Counted from the first letter of the stretch, positions 11,801-25,795 are shown. The stretch: 64,000 bases of DNA from Stomorhina lunata (GCA_933228675.1 OW121743.1:84151938-84215937), one strand, 5' to 3'. A program made the numbers and translations. Notes: generated by a model not told the origin, from the sequence alone.

Positions 11801-13225
11801 CTTATTCTGTATATTTTACTTGTGCCCAAAACAGTCGACTCTAATACTTATAATTTTTCCATTTAATTTCTATTTCCCCCTAAGATCCTTTACTCCATAT
11901 CAGCAGCATGTGTCACCCTGCCTTCCGACATTTTGATTCCATTTGTAAAATAAAATTATGCAAAGTGTGTAGGAGAAAATGTAAATGGTTTGAAATCTGA
12001 AATGTGTTTTGATTTCGTTTTCCCATTCAAACTTGAGGTTTTTCCATCTTCATTCAATACTTCTTTTGTTACATGAAAGCTGTAACAATAGATGTTATTG
12101 ATGATTTTTTATAGAAATATTTTCCCTTTCGTTGCCTCTACAAATGTAGATTTTTTCTTTGATATACATTTCAACTTAGTTCCATCTTTAACCTACATCA
12201 CATAGACGTAAGACTTACTAGCAATTCTTTGGTGATAAAGTGTTTTTTGTATTTTAATTTCGCATAAAATTAAGGGTCAGGTTGTAAAATAAGTGAGACT
12301 TCTTGAATTGCTTGTTTTTTTTTTAGACATAAAATCTGAGACTCGAACTTTTTATTGTTTTTCTAGTTATGTTAGAAATAAACTGAAATAAGCCATAACT
12401 CTAGGAACAATAAACCAACTGTGAAGAAGTTAATGTTTAGTAGAAATATAAAAATACTAGAAATAAAATATATATTTGGCCATAAAGAACAAATAAAAGG
12501 ATTTATAGATAAGATTTAGTAAATGCAATTTAGTGTTGGATTAACACAAAAAGGACTATATACCTTTTGCCAATTTGGAACAATAGTAATGGGTTTGGGA
12601 ATCTTTTTATATAAATTTCATTATGTATATGTAAATACATAAGGATTTCAAAAGTTCGATATAAATTTTTTTATACGGATAGTTTGCATATAAATGTACA
12701 ATGTTTGTCTCCTTAAGGAATTTGGCTTAATATTAGAAAAAAACTGTTAAGCTTTTGTTTTATTACTCCGCAGAATACCAGTTATTCACTTTAAAACTGC
12801 CAAAAGCCGGTCCCAAACATCAACAAAAATCATAATACAAGTACTACCTCTAAATAAATATCTAAATGACCTTCTCTTGAAATGTAATTGATATTTAGAA
12901 ACGCAATTATTTCAATAAAAATCAAATAGATTTAGGTCAAGAAAACTTTTTCTAAAGCAACAAATTTAATATTTTAAAATCTTTTATTTAGTTTGAAGTC
13001 AAAGAAAAAATAACAACTAAAATTTTCGTATTCATTATCAAAACATATCGTGTTTCTAAGTATCTATTTTCCTTTTGGCTTTTAACCTACAGATTTTACA
13101 CAAATCGCTTTCATCCGAACAATACAAATATTTAAAGTGTGTGTGCTTTCATAGAGAAGAAATAATATAGAGATACACTCGAAAAAAAAAAACGAAAATG
13201 TAGTATAAAGAATTTTCTAAGTTTT
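11801..13225. other. Non-repetitive AT-rich region
   Basis: About 1.4 kb between minisatellite patches with no supported gene, RNA or element border. Confidence 0.5.
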
Positions 13226-13330
13226 TAGGCCTAGACTAAGACATAGTCCAAGACATAGACTAACCAATAGCCTAAATTTTAGACATAGACTAAGTCACAA
13301 ATTAAGACATAGACTAAGAAGAAATTAAAG
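13226..13330. repeat. Degenerate inverted copy of the 9.8 kb minisatellite motif
   Basis: Units such as GACTAAGACATAGTCC and AGACATAGACTAAG are the reverse complement of the TCTTAGTCTATG unit, in decayed form. They sit immediately upstream of the GATACTAATACT array. Confidence 0.8.
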
Positions 13331-13365
13331 TAGCTCCAATACATACATATACATAGACAAATAAT

Positions 13366-15100
13366 TACGCTAATACTACTTATATTCTGGTAATATTGCT
13401 GATACAGAAACTAATACTAAGACAATTAAGCAATACTAATAATAATACTAATTACTCGTTTCAGTACTTATTCTGATACTAATACCAATTCAGTAACACC
13501 CAAGCTAGAATTTATTCTTATAGGAAATCACATACTTAACCCAATAAAAATGCTGACACTAATTCTGGTACTAATACTGATTAAAATACTGATGCTGATA
13601 CAAACACTGATACTAATTCTGATACCAATACTAATTCTGATACTTATATAATACTGATATATATAATAATACTGATACTTATTCTGATACTAATACTGAT
13701 ACTAATAACGATACTCATTCTGGTACAGATACTAATACTAATACTTATTCTGATACTAATAATAATACTCATTATAGTACAGTTTCTAATACTGATACTT
13801 AGTTTGATACTAATATTGATACTAATGATGATACTTCTACTAATACTAACACTGATACTTATTGTTTTACTAATACTGATAATGATACTAATAATGATAC
13901 TAACACTGATACTAACACTGATACTAATACTGATACTAATTCTGATACTTATAATGATACTAATACTGATACTAATACTGATACCAATACTGATACTAAT
14001 ATCGATACTAATACTGACACTAATACCAATACTAATACTGTTACTAATACTGATACTAATACTGATACTAGTTCTGATACTTATACTAAAACTGATACTT
14101 AATAATACTGGTACTAATACTGATACTAATACTGATACTAATACTGAATAGTGATACTAACACATACTAATTCTGATACTTGTAATGATACTAATACTGA
14201 TACCAATACTGATACTTATACCGATACTAATACTGATACTAATACTGATACTAATACTGATACCAATACTGATACTAATACCGATACTAATACTGATACT
14301 AATACTGATGCTAATACTGATACTAATACTGATACTAATACCGATACTAATACTGATACTAATACTGATACTAATACTGATACTAATACTGATACTAATA
14401 CTGATACTAATACTGCTACTAATACTGATACCAATACTAATACTGATGCTTATACTGATGCTTATACTGATACTAATAGTGATACTAATACTGATACTTA
14501 TACTGATAGTTAAACTGATGCTTATACCGATACTGATACTTATGCTACTGATACTAATTAAATTGCTGATACTCATTCTGATACAGATGCTAATACTAAT
14601 AATGATACTTATAATGATACTAATACTGATACTAATATTGATACTAATTCTGATACTATTACTGGTACTAATATCAATACTAATATTGATACTTATAATG
14701 TTACAAATACTGATTCTAATACTGATACTAATACTGATACTAATACTGATACTAATACTGATACTTATACTTATTCAGATACTAATTCTGATGCTAATAA
14801 TATTACTAATACTGATACTAATGCTGATTCTAATTCTGATATTAATACTGATAGTAATTCTGATACTTATACTGATACTCATTCTTATTCACATACTAAT
14901 ACTGATACTGATGTTAATACTGATACTTACTCTGATACAAATACTGATACTAATACTGATACCAATACTGATTCTAATACTTATACCGATACCTATACTA
15001 ATACTTATATCAATTCTAATACTAATTTTGATACTAATTCTGATATTAATACCGATACTAATACTAATGCTAATAACAAAAATACTAATTCTGATAACAA
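13366..15100. repeat. GATACTAATACT 6/12-bp minisatellite
   Basis: About 1.7 kb of 12-bp units with a hexamer substructure (GATACT/AATACT), cleanest at about 14200-14420 and increasingly degenerate towards both ends. Variants include GATACCAATACT, GATACTTATACT and GATGCTAATACT. Several long open frames (LILI-, NTDT-, SISI- and SVLV-type repeats, up to 313 codons) cross it on both strands. All are products of the period and none is a gene. Confidence 0.95.
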
Positions 15101-16680
15101 ACTTTCTTTCTTTTTGGAACGTATGATTTATATTAATTATTTTGCTCTTATTAGACCAGGACGTATGATTAATATAAATATTACTTATACGCATTAAAAA
15201 GTAAATTTTTAAAATTTTTAATTTTTTTTGAGTGCATTTTCCCGAAAACATCACAACCATTGTTAAATTTATTCTTGTTTTTTTGGGAAAATCTATAACA
15301 AAAACCAAAAATGTTCAATAGATTTACCCTGAGCTAAAGGGAAAAAATGTTCATTCTCTTAACAGTTTTTTTCTAAAATCTTTAGAAAACAAGTTATTAA
15401 TGTTTGTTTTTCAGTTTATAGAAAACCAATTCCATTTAAACTGTAGTTTTAACTTCTTTTGTGTTGAAAACTTTTTTTCAAAAAAGTGAATTCTTATTTC
15501 ATCACACATAAGAATGGTAAGTATATTATGTTTAGGTCGACCTATAGATTGTGGTTCTGTTTAAAATCCTACCAATATACGAAATGTTAAAAGATTTTTG
15601 TAATCAATAGAAACATTTTTGTTTTGCTAGAATCAAGATTTTGTAATGATTTAGATTCTTTTAGAGCTGTTTTCAATTTGTATTGTTTGGATTTGTATTT
15701 AAAACAAAACTATTCATATTTTTGGTAAAACCTTTGAAAAATGTTTGTAAATCAGGAATGTTGAACAATACGAAAAATAATTATTGGTATAACCAAACGA
15801 TTATTATTGATACTTATAAGGGCGTCCTTCAAAGTTTGATTTTAATTTCTTATCAGAATTGTATGCAAATTCTTTTAAGTGATATTTCTAAAGCAAAATA
15901 TTAATTGAATTTTTGCCAACAATTAAGATGCTAAAGCGAAAATAAGGATATATATAACAGATTTGGAAAAAATATCTTAGACCAAAATTTGTTTAATTAG
16001 GAAAAAGTTTTTATTAATAATAATAAAAAAATAAAAGTCGTTAAACTTTTCTATATAACATTTTTTTGGATATTTACATAATTTTATTAGAAAAAACATT
16101 TTTTTCTATATAAAAATATGTCAAATCTCAAAATTTTTTATATTAGCTTAAATTTCTAGTTTTATTTGCTTTAATTTCTTCAAAAACAATACCATAAAAC
16201 TTTTATCGTAAATCTTATTATTTCGTTTTTCCTTCCACTAATATCTAACATACAAATTGAGCTACTAAGACTTAAAACTAGAAATAAAGAAGTTTCAAAA
16301 TATTTGTCCACGCCACCAAAAATTTAAATGATTAAATGACAATTTACGAGGCTTGTTTGCAAACAAAATGCCAGCGAAAATTGGGCAAAAAAATCAATTT
16401 TTCCTTATAAAATTACACTTAATAGTTTTTTCTTCAACTTCCAGTTTTCTGGCATTGTTAGCGAACTAAAACAGAAAATTTTTAATTTTCTATTTTAGTT
16501 ATTTTTTTCTTTTCATTTTCAACAAAACTTTGCCAAGTGTATTAAACTTAAAAGCATTTTCAATTTGCCAGACGATGTAGTCGCAAAAAAATCCTATGAA
16601 AAATCGCTATTGGTAAAAACAAGAGATATTGAAAAAAGTTTCCATGAAATTTAAATCTAGGTAACTAGTAAAGAAATGGA
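15101..16680. other. Non-repetitive AT-rich region
   Basis: About 1.6 kb of unique DNA. Includes a short direct repeat: GACGTATGATTTATATTAAT near 15119 resembles GACGTATGATTAATATAAAT near 15160. A 73-codon open frame at 15683-15904 on plus has no recognised domain. No gene is supported. Confidence 0.5.
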
Positions 16681-17915
16681 AATTATTTGTTGGAAAAAGG
16701 AATAATTTTTTAAAAATTTACTTTTTATAGGATATTTTAGAAAAATTTGCTTTTTATAGGAATTTTTTCCAAAAATTTACTTCTTATAGGAAATTTTTAA
16801 AAAAATCATATATTATCGCAAGTTTTTCAAAACTATACTTTTTATAGGAAATTTTTCAAAAATTTACTTTTTATAGGAAATTTTTCAAAAATTTACTTTT
16901 TATAGGAAATTTTCAAAAATTTACTTTTTATAGGAAATTTTTCAAAAATTTACTTTTTATAGGAAATTTTTCAAAAATTTACTTTTTATAGGAAATTCTT
17001 CAAAAATTTACATTTTATAGGAAATTTTTCAAAAATTTACTTTTTGTAGGAAATTTTTCAAAAATTTACTTTTATAGGTAATTTTTCAAAAATTTACTTT
17101 TATAGGAAATTTTTCAGAAATTTACTTTTATAGGAAATTTTTCAAAAATTTGCTTTTTATAGAAAATTTAAAAAAAATTTACTTTTTATAGGAAATTTTT
17201 CAAAAATTTACTTTTCATAAGAAATTTTTCAAAAATTTACTTTTCATAAGAAATTTTTCAAAAATTTACTTTTTACAGGAAATTTTTCAAAAATTTACTT
17301 TTATAGGAAATTTTTCAAAAATTTACTATTTATAGGAAATTTTTCAAAAAAATTCTTATTTTTATAGGAAATTTTTCAAAAATTTACTTTTTATAGGAAA
17401 TTTTTCAAAAATTTACTTTTTATAGGAAATTTTTCAAAAATTTACTTTTTATAGGAATTTTTTCAGAAATTTACTTTTTATAGGAAATTTTTCAAAAATT
17501 TATTTTTTATAGGAAATTTTTCAAAAATTTACTTTTTATAGGAAATTTTTCAAAAATTTACTTTTTATAGGAAATTTTTCAAAAATTTATTTTTTATAGG
17601 AAATTTTTCAAAAATTTACTTTTTATAGGAAATTTTTCAAAAATTTACTTTTTATAGGAATTTTTTCAGAAATTTACTTTTTATAGGAAATTTTTCAAAA
17701 ATTTATTTTTTATAGGAAATTTTTCAAAAATTTACTTTTTATAGGAAATTTTTCAAAAATTTACTTTTTATAGGAAATTTTTCAAAAATTTATTTTTTAT
17801 AGGAAATTTTTCAAAAATTTACTTTTTATAGGAAATTTTTCAAAAATTTACTTTTTATAGGGAATTATTTAAAAATCTACTTTTTATAGGAAATTATTTA
17901 AAAATCTACTTTTTA
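16681..17915. repeat. Family D 29-bp satellite array
   Basis: About 42 units of 29 bp: CTTTTTATAGGAAATTTTT, then C, then AAAAATTTA. The unit is clearly derived from, or shares an ancestor with, family A (GGAAATTTTT-C-AAAAATTT core). It lacks 2 bp and has AC where family A has CC, so the outer dyad is broken. The homogeneous centre lies at about 16850-17870. Confidence 0.95.
17454..17859. repeat. Higher-order repeat in the family D array, 203 bp x 2
   Basis: A seven-unit block is present twice in tandem (start points 17454 and 17657, exactly 203 = 7 x 29 bp). It is marked by the variant GGAATTTTTTCAGAAATTTA, followed by TATTTTTTATAGG variants in the same unit order. Confidence 0.9.
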
Positions 17916-18895
17916 TATTAACAAATGGATTGTTTTTAAAAGTCCACTTTCATAAAATAAGCTTTTTGAATCAAAATGAATATGTTTTATATTCCAAATT
18001 GTTCCTTCTAGTTTAAATATATTTTGTTCTTAAATTCCAAAACTATTTCAATTTCATTTTATTTTTATTACAACCATTAAATTTGAAAACTTTAAAACTT
18101 CCCCAATTTTCCCCGAAAACAAAATTTGCATAAAATTTGTTTTCATAGACAATTTCTTTTTTTTTTTTACAGCAATAAAATATTCAAAAACACATGTAAA
18201 CTGCAATGCGAGTGCATGTATTCGTAATTTTATGCCATCTTTGAAGTGGGTGTCTTTCAATATAGAGTTCATTGTACTTCAACTCCAAAAATAAAATAAC
18301 TGAATAATATCACGAGTCGAAATTGTTTATGTTTGTCTTTCAGTTGAGATCCGTGTCGACGTTGTCGTCATGATAGTTTCCAAACTCATCGTCACAACGA
18401 TATGGGACATAAAATGGAAATAGAAATACGCAATAATAAAAAACAAAAAAATCAAAATAAAATAACAGCCACAAAAGACATAAACAGAAGAAAAAAAGTA
18501 GAATTTACTTAGTGAAGACAATTCAAATAAAAGAGACAAGGCAGTCAAGTTAAGGAATTTAATTGCACAATTTATAATTTTAATAAAATGAATTTTTATT
18601 AAAGCTTTGTTAGAGCTTTTATTGTAAGAATATTTTAAACACAATTTTTCAATATAATTTTTACATTTTTAAAATATTTGGCATTTAACTAAAAACTAAA
18701 CTTTTCATATAACTCCCATGATTGCCTTCGAAACTTTACTCAAAGCTCAAAACAACTTAATCGAAATCACAAAACTTCCTGTGGATAATTTATATATAAA
18801 AGCTTTTTATACTGTTTGCCAATGTTGGTTTTGCTGTCCGTCTCTCACTAATTTATTTACATGCTAAGTCGTGTTTTCCCTTGATACCCTACACC
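17916..18895. other. Non-repetitive spacer
   Basis: Unique DNA with a slightly less AT-rich patch at about 18340-18410, preceded by TTTGTCTTTCAG, a possible splice acceptor. I found no coherent open frame following it. Open frames at 18054-18272 and 18327-18644 on minus are F/L/K-rich and unconvincing. Confidence 0.5.
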
Positions 18896-21232
18896 ATCAC
18901 TTTTTATAAGAAATTTTTTAAAAATTTCTAATTTTTATAGGAAATTTTTAAATTTTTACAGAAAATTTTACAAAAATTTCTTATTATTATTTTAAATTCT
19001 TCAGAAAACTCTTATTTTTATAGGAAATTTAAAAAAAAATGCATATTTTTATAGAAAACTTTTCCAAAATTTTTTATTTTTATAGGAAATTTTTCAAACT
19101 TTCCTATTTTTATAGGAAATTTTTCAAAAATTTCATATTTTTATAGGAAATTTTTCAAAAATTTCCTATTTTTATAGGAAATTTTTCAAAAATTTCCTAT
19201 TTTTATATGAAATTTTTCAAAAATTTCCTATTTTTATAGGAAATTTTTCAAAAATTTCAAAAATTTGTTAAAAATTTCGATTTTTATGGCAAATGCTTTG
19301 AAAATTTCTAATTTTTGAGAAAAATTTTTAAAAAATTTAATATTTTTGTAGGAAATTTTTTAAAAATTTCCTAGTTTTATAGGAAATTTTTCAAAATTTT
19401 CATATTCTTATAGGAAATTTTTCGAAAATTTCTTATTTTTATAGGAAATTTTTCAAAATTTCCTATTTTTATAGGAAATTTTTTAAAAATTTCCTATTCT
19501 TTATTGGAAATTTTTTCAAAATTTCTTAAGAAATTTCTCAAAAATTTCTGATTTTCATAATAAATTTTTCAAAAATTTTTTATTTTTATAGGAAATTTTT
19601 CAAAAATTTCTTATTTTTATAGGAAATTTTTCAAAAATTTCTTATTTTTATAGGAAATTTTTCAAAAAATTCTTATTTTAATACGAATATTTTTCAAACT
19701 TTGTTATTTTTATAGGAAATTTTACAAAAATTTTTTATTCTTTTCGAAAATTTTTTATTTTTATAGGAAATTTTTCAAAACTGTCTTGTTTTTATAGTAA
19801 ATTTTTCAACAATTTCTTATTTGTATAGGAAATTTTTTAACAATTCCTTACCTTTAAAGGAAATTTAAAAAAAAATTATTTTTATAGGAAATTTTTTTAA
19901 AGTTTCTTGTATAGGAAATTTCTCAAAAATGTTTTATTTGACAGAAAATTTGTAAAAAATTTCTATTATTTTTTTGGCAAATTTTTTGAAAATTTTTATT
20001 TTTATATGAAATTTTTAAAAAATTTCTTATTTTTATAGGAAATTTTTCAAAAATTTCAGATTTTTATATGAAATTTTTCAAAAATTTCCTATTTTTATAG
20101 GAAATTTTTCAAAAATTTCCTATTTTTATAGGAAATTATTCAAAAATTTCTTATTTTTTCAAAATTCTTCTTTAATAAAAATTCCTTACTTTTTTGGAAA
20201 TTTTTCAAAAATTTCTTAATTTTATAGGAAATTTTTTAATTTTTATAAGAAATTTTTCAAAAATATCTTATTTTTATAGGAAATTTTTTAAAAACTTCTT
20301 ATTTTTATAGGAAATTTTTTCAAAAATTTCTGATTTTTTCAAAATTCTTTCTTAATAAAAATTCCTTATTTTTTTTTTGAAATTTTTCGAAAATTTCTTA
20401 ATTTTATAGAAATTTTTTCAAAAATTTCATATTTTTATAGGAAATTTTTCAAAAATGTCTTATTTTTATAAGAAATTTTTAAAAAAATTTCTTATTTTTA
20501 ATGGCAATTTTTCAAAAATTACTTATTTTTATAGGAAATTTTTTAAAAATTTATAATTTTATAGGAAATTTTTCAAAAAATTCTTATTTTTATAGAACAT
20601 TTTTTAAAAATTTGTATGGGAAATTTTTCAAAAATTTTGTATTTTTCTAGAAAAATTGTCAAAAATATCTTATTTTTATTAGAATTTTTTAAAAAATTTC
20701 TTATTTTGTAGGATAATTTTTTAAAAATTTCTTATTTTGATATGAAATTTTTGAAAAACTTCTTATTTTTATAGGAAAATTTTCAAAAATTTCTTAATTT
20801 TATAGAAAATTTATCAAAAATTTCTTATTTTGATTAGAAACTTTTTAAAAATTTCTTATTTTTATAGGAAATTTTGAAAAATTTTCTTATATTTATAGGA
20901 AATTTTCAAAAATTTCTTATATTAATAGAAATTTTTTTATTTTTACAGGAAATTTGTAAAATTTTTTATGTTAATAGAAAATTTAAAAAAAATTCTTATT
21001 TTTATAGGATTTTTTTTTTTTAATTTCTTATTTTTATAGGATGTTTATCAAAAATTTCTTATTTATTTAGGAAATTTTTCAAAAGTTTCTTAGTTTTAGG
21101 ACATTTTTCTAAAATTTCTTATTTAAATAGGAAATTTTTAAAAAATTTTCTCAGTTTTATAGAAAATTTTAAATAAAAATTTCCCATTTTTATAGGAAAT
21201 TTTTTTAAAAATGTCTTTTTTTTTATAGGAAG
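18896..21232. repeat. Family A satellite, degenerate
   Basis: About 2.3 kb of roughly 30-31-bp units with core GGAAATTTTTCAAAAATTTC and linker TTATTTTTATA. Many substitutions and indels are present, cleaner around 19080-19260 and 20030-20150. Same orientation as the arrays at 22.8 and 47.9 kb. Confidence 0.9.
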
Positions 21233-22795
21233 TAGTGTAGGGCATTATATAGTTGGATTTCTCTACTGTACCCTCTTTCTTGTTTTATTTTTTTATGGTC
21301 TTTTATAAATGTTTGACTTTAATGTGACATTCTGATGTCGTTGATTTTTGCTAACGTATGCAAAACACGGAAAATATATGTTTTGTATGGAAAATGAGAA
21401 AAATAAAAGAAAAACCATCTCAAACTTTAATATTTGTATGAGGTTTTAGATATTTCAAATACTCATGTCACTCATGGCATGCGTTTCAACACACCAACCC
21501 AGTGACCAAATGTTGGAGACACACATTTTAAAAGAACTTTAATATTTTCCAATTAAGCCAAAAAAATGCTTTAACATTTATATTCCTTTTAGAAAGATTT
21601 CAATTTATTAGCCGAGATTATAGTCTCGACACAAAAAGTAACAAAAAGTTCTTACGGAACATTTTATAACTCATGGCAAAAGGGTTTAATAATAGTATTC
21701 AATATCTGGAAAAAAAACTAAAACGTTAAAGATTCGACAAACTTTTTCCTAGGCAGAGTTAAAAGAATTATCCTAGGAAATTTAAAAGCTCATAGCAAAT
21801 AAGTTAAAGTAACCCATTTCATATAAAAGAGAAATTATAAATATTTTTATTTCAATAAAATCATTTCTCTAAATTATGGTCATATGGGTAACAATTTGTC
21901 AAATAACTCTGGGTATTTTATATCAATGATTCAAGTTGTTTGCTGTTGTCTGCCTCTAAGAGTGTCTCCTCCGTTGTTTTAATATAGAAAAATATTTTAA
22001 TAAAGAAAGTTCTGTGTAGATGTCGGTTACTCCGATGGCAAAATTCCACTAGCCCTTTCTCCCCTACAACACAATATGGGTACAATTTTTCTATATTACA
22101 TAGCTCTGCGAAAATATATGTATATGTATATGAGAATGTATTTATATGCATTTAAATATTTGTTATTAATTTTTCCAAACATACACAAGCATGGACACAC
22201 CTACGCATCCATATGAACCCATACATACTCAAACATATACCACCAATAAAACTTTCCATTTAACGACAAAATTTCGAAAAAAAAAGGAATGAAAACTTTG
22301 AATGAAAATATTGACTTGTTGTCGCGCAGCATTAACATTTTTTTCTTCTTATTTTCATGCCAAGATTGAAAAACATTTCAATTTCGAAGCCATAAATAAT
22401 CAATTCAGTCAGTGCCTAATGAATATTCATAAGAAAACTTTATAAGTTCGCAATCTATACAAAATTGCAAATTGCTTGTGAAGAGATTTTTTGGCGTGAT
22501 TGGGTAAATGAGGACGAAGGGGAGTGGAAAAATGTTGAAAATATGTTTTTCGATTTAAAGAGGAGTTTTTGTTTATAAAAGCAGCTTTTTACATAAAAAT
22601 AAGTTTTGTCATCAATCTAACCAGTTTAAAGAAGCTTTCAACAATTACAATATTTTGGGGTAAAATAAATTCTTGGATGAATATAATGGAAAATACACAG
22701 CTTTTGGTTAAAGATATTTTGATGTTGAGGTTTTGACTAAAAATTGTAATATCATCAATTAAAAAAGCTTTTAAAAAATTATCAGATTCCGGGAG
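21233..22795. other. Non-repetitive spacer
   Basis: About 1.6 kb of unique DNA. A relatively complex stretch at about 22300-22480 lacks low-complexity tracts and could be conserved non-coding DNA, but nothing in the sequence proves it. A 77-codon open frame at 21918-22151 on minus is unrecognised. Confidence 0.5.
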
Positions 22796-24600
22796 AAAAT
22801 ACTTTTTAAAAATTTCTTATTTTTATAGGAAATTTTTCAAAAATTTCTTATATTTATAAGAAATTTTTCAAAAATTTCTTATTTTTATGAGAATTTTTTC
22901 AAAAATTTTTCATTTTTATAACAAATTTTTCTAAAGTTTCTTATATCTATAGAAAAAAGTTTCCTATAAATATAAGAAATTTTTGAAAAGTTTGTTATAA
23001 AAATGAGAAAAAAATTCTTATTTTTATGTGAAATTGTTCAAAAATTCCTTATTTTTATGAGAATTAGTTTCAAAAATTTCTCATTTTTATAAACAAGTTT
23101 TCAAAAATTCCTTTTACTCATAGGAAACTTTTCAAAAATTTCTTATTTTTATAGGAAATTTTTCAAAATTTTCATATCTTTATAGGAAATTTTTCAAAAA
23201 TTTCTTACTTTTATAGGAAATTTTTAAAATTTTTTTTAAAAATTTCTTATTTTTATAGAATATTTTTCAAAAAATATAGGAAATGTTTTAAAAATTTCTT
23301 ATTTTTTCAGAAAATTTTTCAAAATTTTTTTTTATTTTTATAGGATTTTTTTTTAAATTTCTTATCTTTATTGGAAATTTTTCAAAAATTATTTATTTCT
23401 AAGGAAATTTTTAAAAAATTTCTTATTTTTAAAAAAATTCTTACTTTTATAGGAAATTTTTTAAAAATGTTTTATTTTCATAGGAAACTGTTCAAAAATT
23501 TCTTATTTTGATAAAAAATTGGTCAAATTTCTTTTTTCTATAGAAAAATTTTCAAAATTTTTTTATTCTTACATGAAAATTTAAAAAAAATTCTTATTTT
23601 TATAAGAATATTTTAAAGAATTACTTATTTTAATAGGAAAATTTTTAAAAATTTCTTGTTTTTTAGGAAATTTATCAAATTTTTATAGATTTTTTTTTTT
23701 TTTTAATATCATATTTTTATGGGAAATTTTTCCAAAATTTCTTATTTTTATTGGAAATTTCAAAAAATTTCCTTTTCTAAAAGAAATTTTTCAAAAATTC
23801 TTATTTCTATAGAAAAATTTTCAAATATTTCTGATTTTTATAGGAAAATTTATAAAAAATTCTAAAAAACAATTTTTTTTCTAAGAAATTTTTCAAAAAC
23901 TTCTTATTTTTATAGGAAATTTTTCAAAAATTTAAAATTTTTTTTTTAATTTCGTGTTTTTATAGTAAATTTTTCAAAAATTTCTTAATTTTAATAGGAA
24001 ATTTTTTCAAAATTTTTTATTTCTATAGGAAAATTTTTTATTTCTATAGGAAATTTTTCAAATTTTTTTTATTTTTTCAAAAATTTCTTATTTGTTTAGA
24101 AAATTTTTCAAAAGTTTCTTATTTTTATAAACAACTTTTAAAAAAAATTTATTTTTATAGGAAATTTTCGAAAATTTCCCATTTTTTTATTAGGAAACTT
24201 TTCAAAAACTTTATATTTGTATAGAACATTTTTCAAAAATTTCCTTTTTATAAAAGAAATATTTCAAAAATTTCTTATTTTTATAGAAATTTTTTTAAAA
24301 ATTTATTAATTTTATAGGAAATTTTTAAAAATTTTTTTATTTTTATAAGAAATTATTCAAAAATTTCTTATTTTTATATTAATTTTTTTTAAAATTTCTT
24401 ATTTTAAAGGAATTTCTTTAAAATTTTCTTATTTTTATAGTAAACTTTCCAAAATTTTTTTATTTTTATAGGAAATTTTTCAAAAATTTCTTATTTTTAT
24501 GGAAATTTTTCAAAAATTTACTATTTTTATAGGAAATTTTTAAAAAACTTACTATTTTTATACGATTTTTTTCAAAAATTTACTATTTTTTATAGGATTT
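22796..24600. repeat. Family A satellite, degenerate left part
   Basis: Eroded units of 30-31 bp with much length variation. They become regular on approaching 24600, where the array changes without a break into the homogenised block. Confidence 0.9.
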
Positions 24601-25795
24601 TTTTTCAAAAATTTACTATTTTTATAGGAAATTTTTCAAAAATTTCCTATTTTTATAGGAAATTTTTTAAAAATTTCCTATTTTTATAGAAAATTTTTCA
24701 AAAATTTCCTATTTTTATAGGAAATTTTTCAAAAATTTCCTATTTTTATAGGAAATTTTTCAAAAATTTCCTATTTTTATAGGAAATTTTTCAAAAATTT
24801 CCTATTTTTATAGGAAATTTTTCAAAAATTTCCTATTTTTATAGGAAATTTTTCAAAAATTTCCTATTTTTATAGGAAATTTTTCAAAAATTTCCTATTT
24901 TTATAGGAAATTTTTCAAAAATTTCCTATTTTTATAGGAAATTTTTCAAAAATTTCCTATTTTTATAGGAAATTTTTCAAAAATTTCCTATTTTTATAGG
25001 AAATTTTTCAAAAATTTCCTATTTTTATAGGAAATTTTTCAAAAATTTCCTATTTTTATAGGAAATTTTTCAAAAATTTCCTATTTTTATAGGAAATTTT
25101 TCAAAAATTTCCTATTTTTATAGGAAATTTTTCAAAAATTTCCTATTTTTATAGGAAATTTTTCAAAAATTTCCTATTTTTATAGGAAATTTTTCAAAAA
25201 TTTCCTATTTTTATAGGAAATTTTTCAAAAATTTCCTATTTTTATAGGAAATTTTTCAAAAATTTCCTATTTTTATAGGAAATTTTTCAAAAATTTCCTA
25301 TTTTTATAGGAAATTTTTCAAAAATTTCCTATTTATACAGGAAATTTTTCAAAAATTTCCTATTTTTATAGGAAATTTTTCAAAAATTTCCTATTTTTAA
25401 AGGAAATTTTTCAAAAATTTCCTATTTTTAGAGGAAATTTTTCAAAAATTTCCTATTTTTAGAGGAAATTTTTCAAAAATTTCCTATTTTTAGAGGAAAT
25501 TTTTCAAAAATTTCCTATTTTTAGAGGAAATTTTTCAAAAATTTCCTATTTTTAGAGGAAATTTTTCAAAAATTTCCTATTTTTATAGGAAATTTTTCAA
25601 AAGTTTCCTATTTTTATAGGAAAATTTTCAAAAATTTCCTATTTTAATAGGAAATTTTAAAAAAATTTCCTATTTTTATAGGAAATTTTTCAAAAATTTC
25701 CTATTTTTATAGGAAATTTTTCAAAAATTTCCTAATTTTATAGGAAATTTTTCAAAAATTTCCTAATTTTATAGGAAATTTTTCAAAAATATTGT
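24601..25795. repeat. Family A 31-bp satellite, homogenised block
   Basis: About 38 nearly identical 31-bp units (for example AGG at 24781 and 24812). Each unit carries a perfect inverted repeat: arms ATAGGAAATTTTT and AAAAATTTCCTAT (13 bp each) around a single C, separated from the next by TTTT. The whole unit is thus 27 bp of dyad plus 4 bp of spacer. Five successive units at 25429-25558 share a TAGAGG variant, showing local unit-by-unit duplication. Confidence 0.97.

Noticed and set aside
13366..15100. TACTAA-type intron branch-point clusters
   Set aside because: The match to the yeast branch-point consensus is a by-product of the minisatellite motif.
13804..15126. Long open frames (LILI, NTDT, SISI, SVLV repeats) on both strands
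   Set aside because: All are readings of the GATACTAATACT minisatellite in different frames.
18327..18644. 105-codon minus-strand open frame and a possible splice acceptor near 18343
   Set aside because: F/L/Y-rich composition expected from AT-rich DNA; the acceptor-like TTTCAG is not followed by a convincing coding stretch.
24601..25795. CRISPR-like array of regular 31-bp repeats
   Set aside because: Units are contiguous with only 4 bp between dyads, there are no unique spacers and no cas genes, and the context is eukaryotic.
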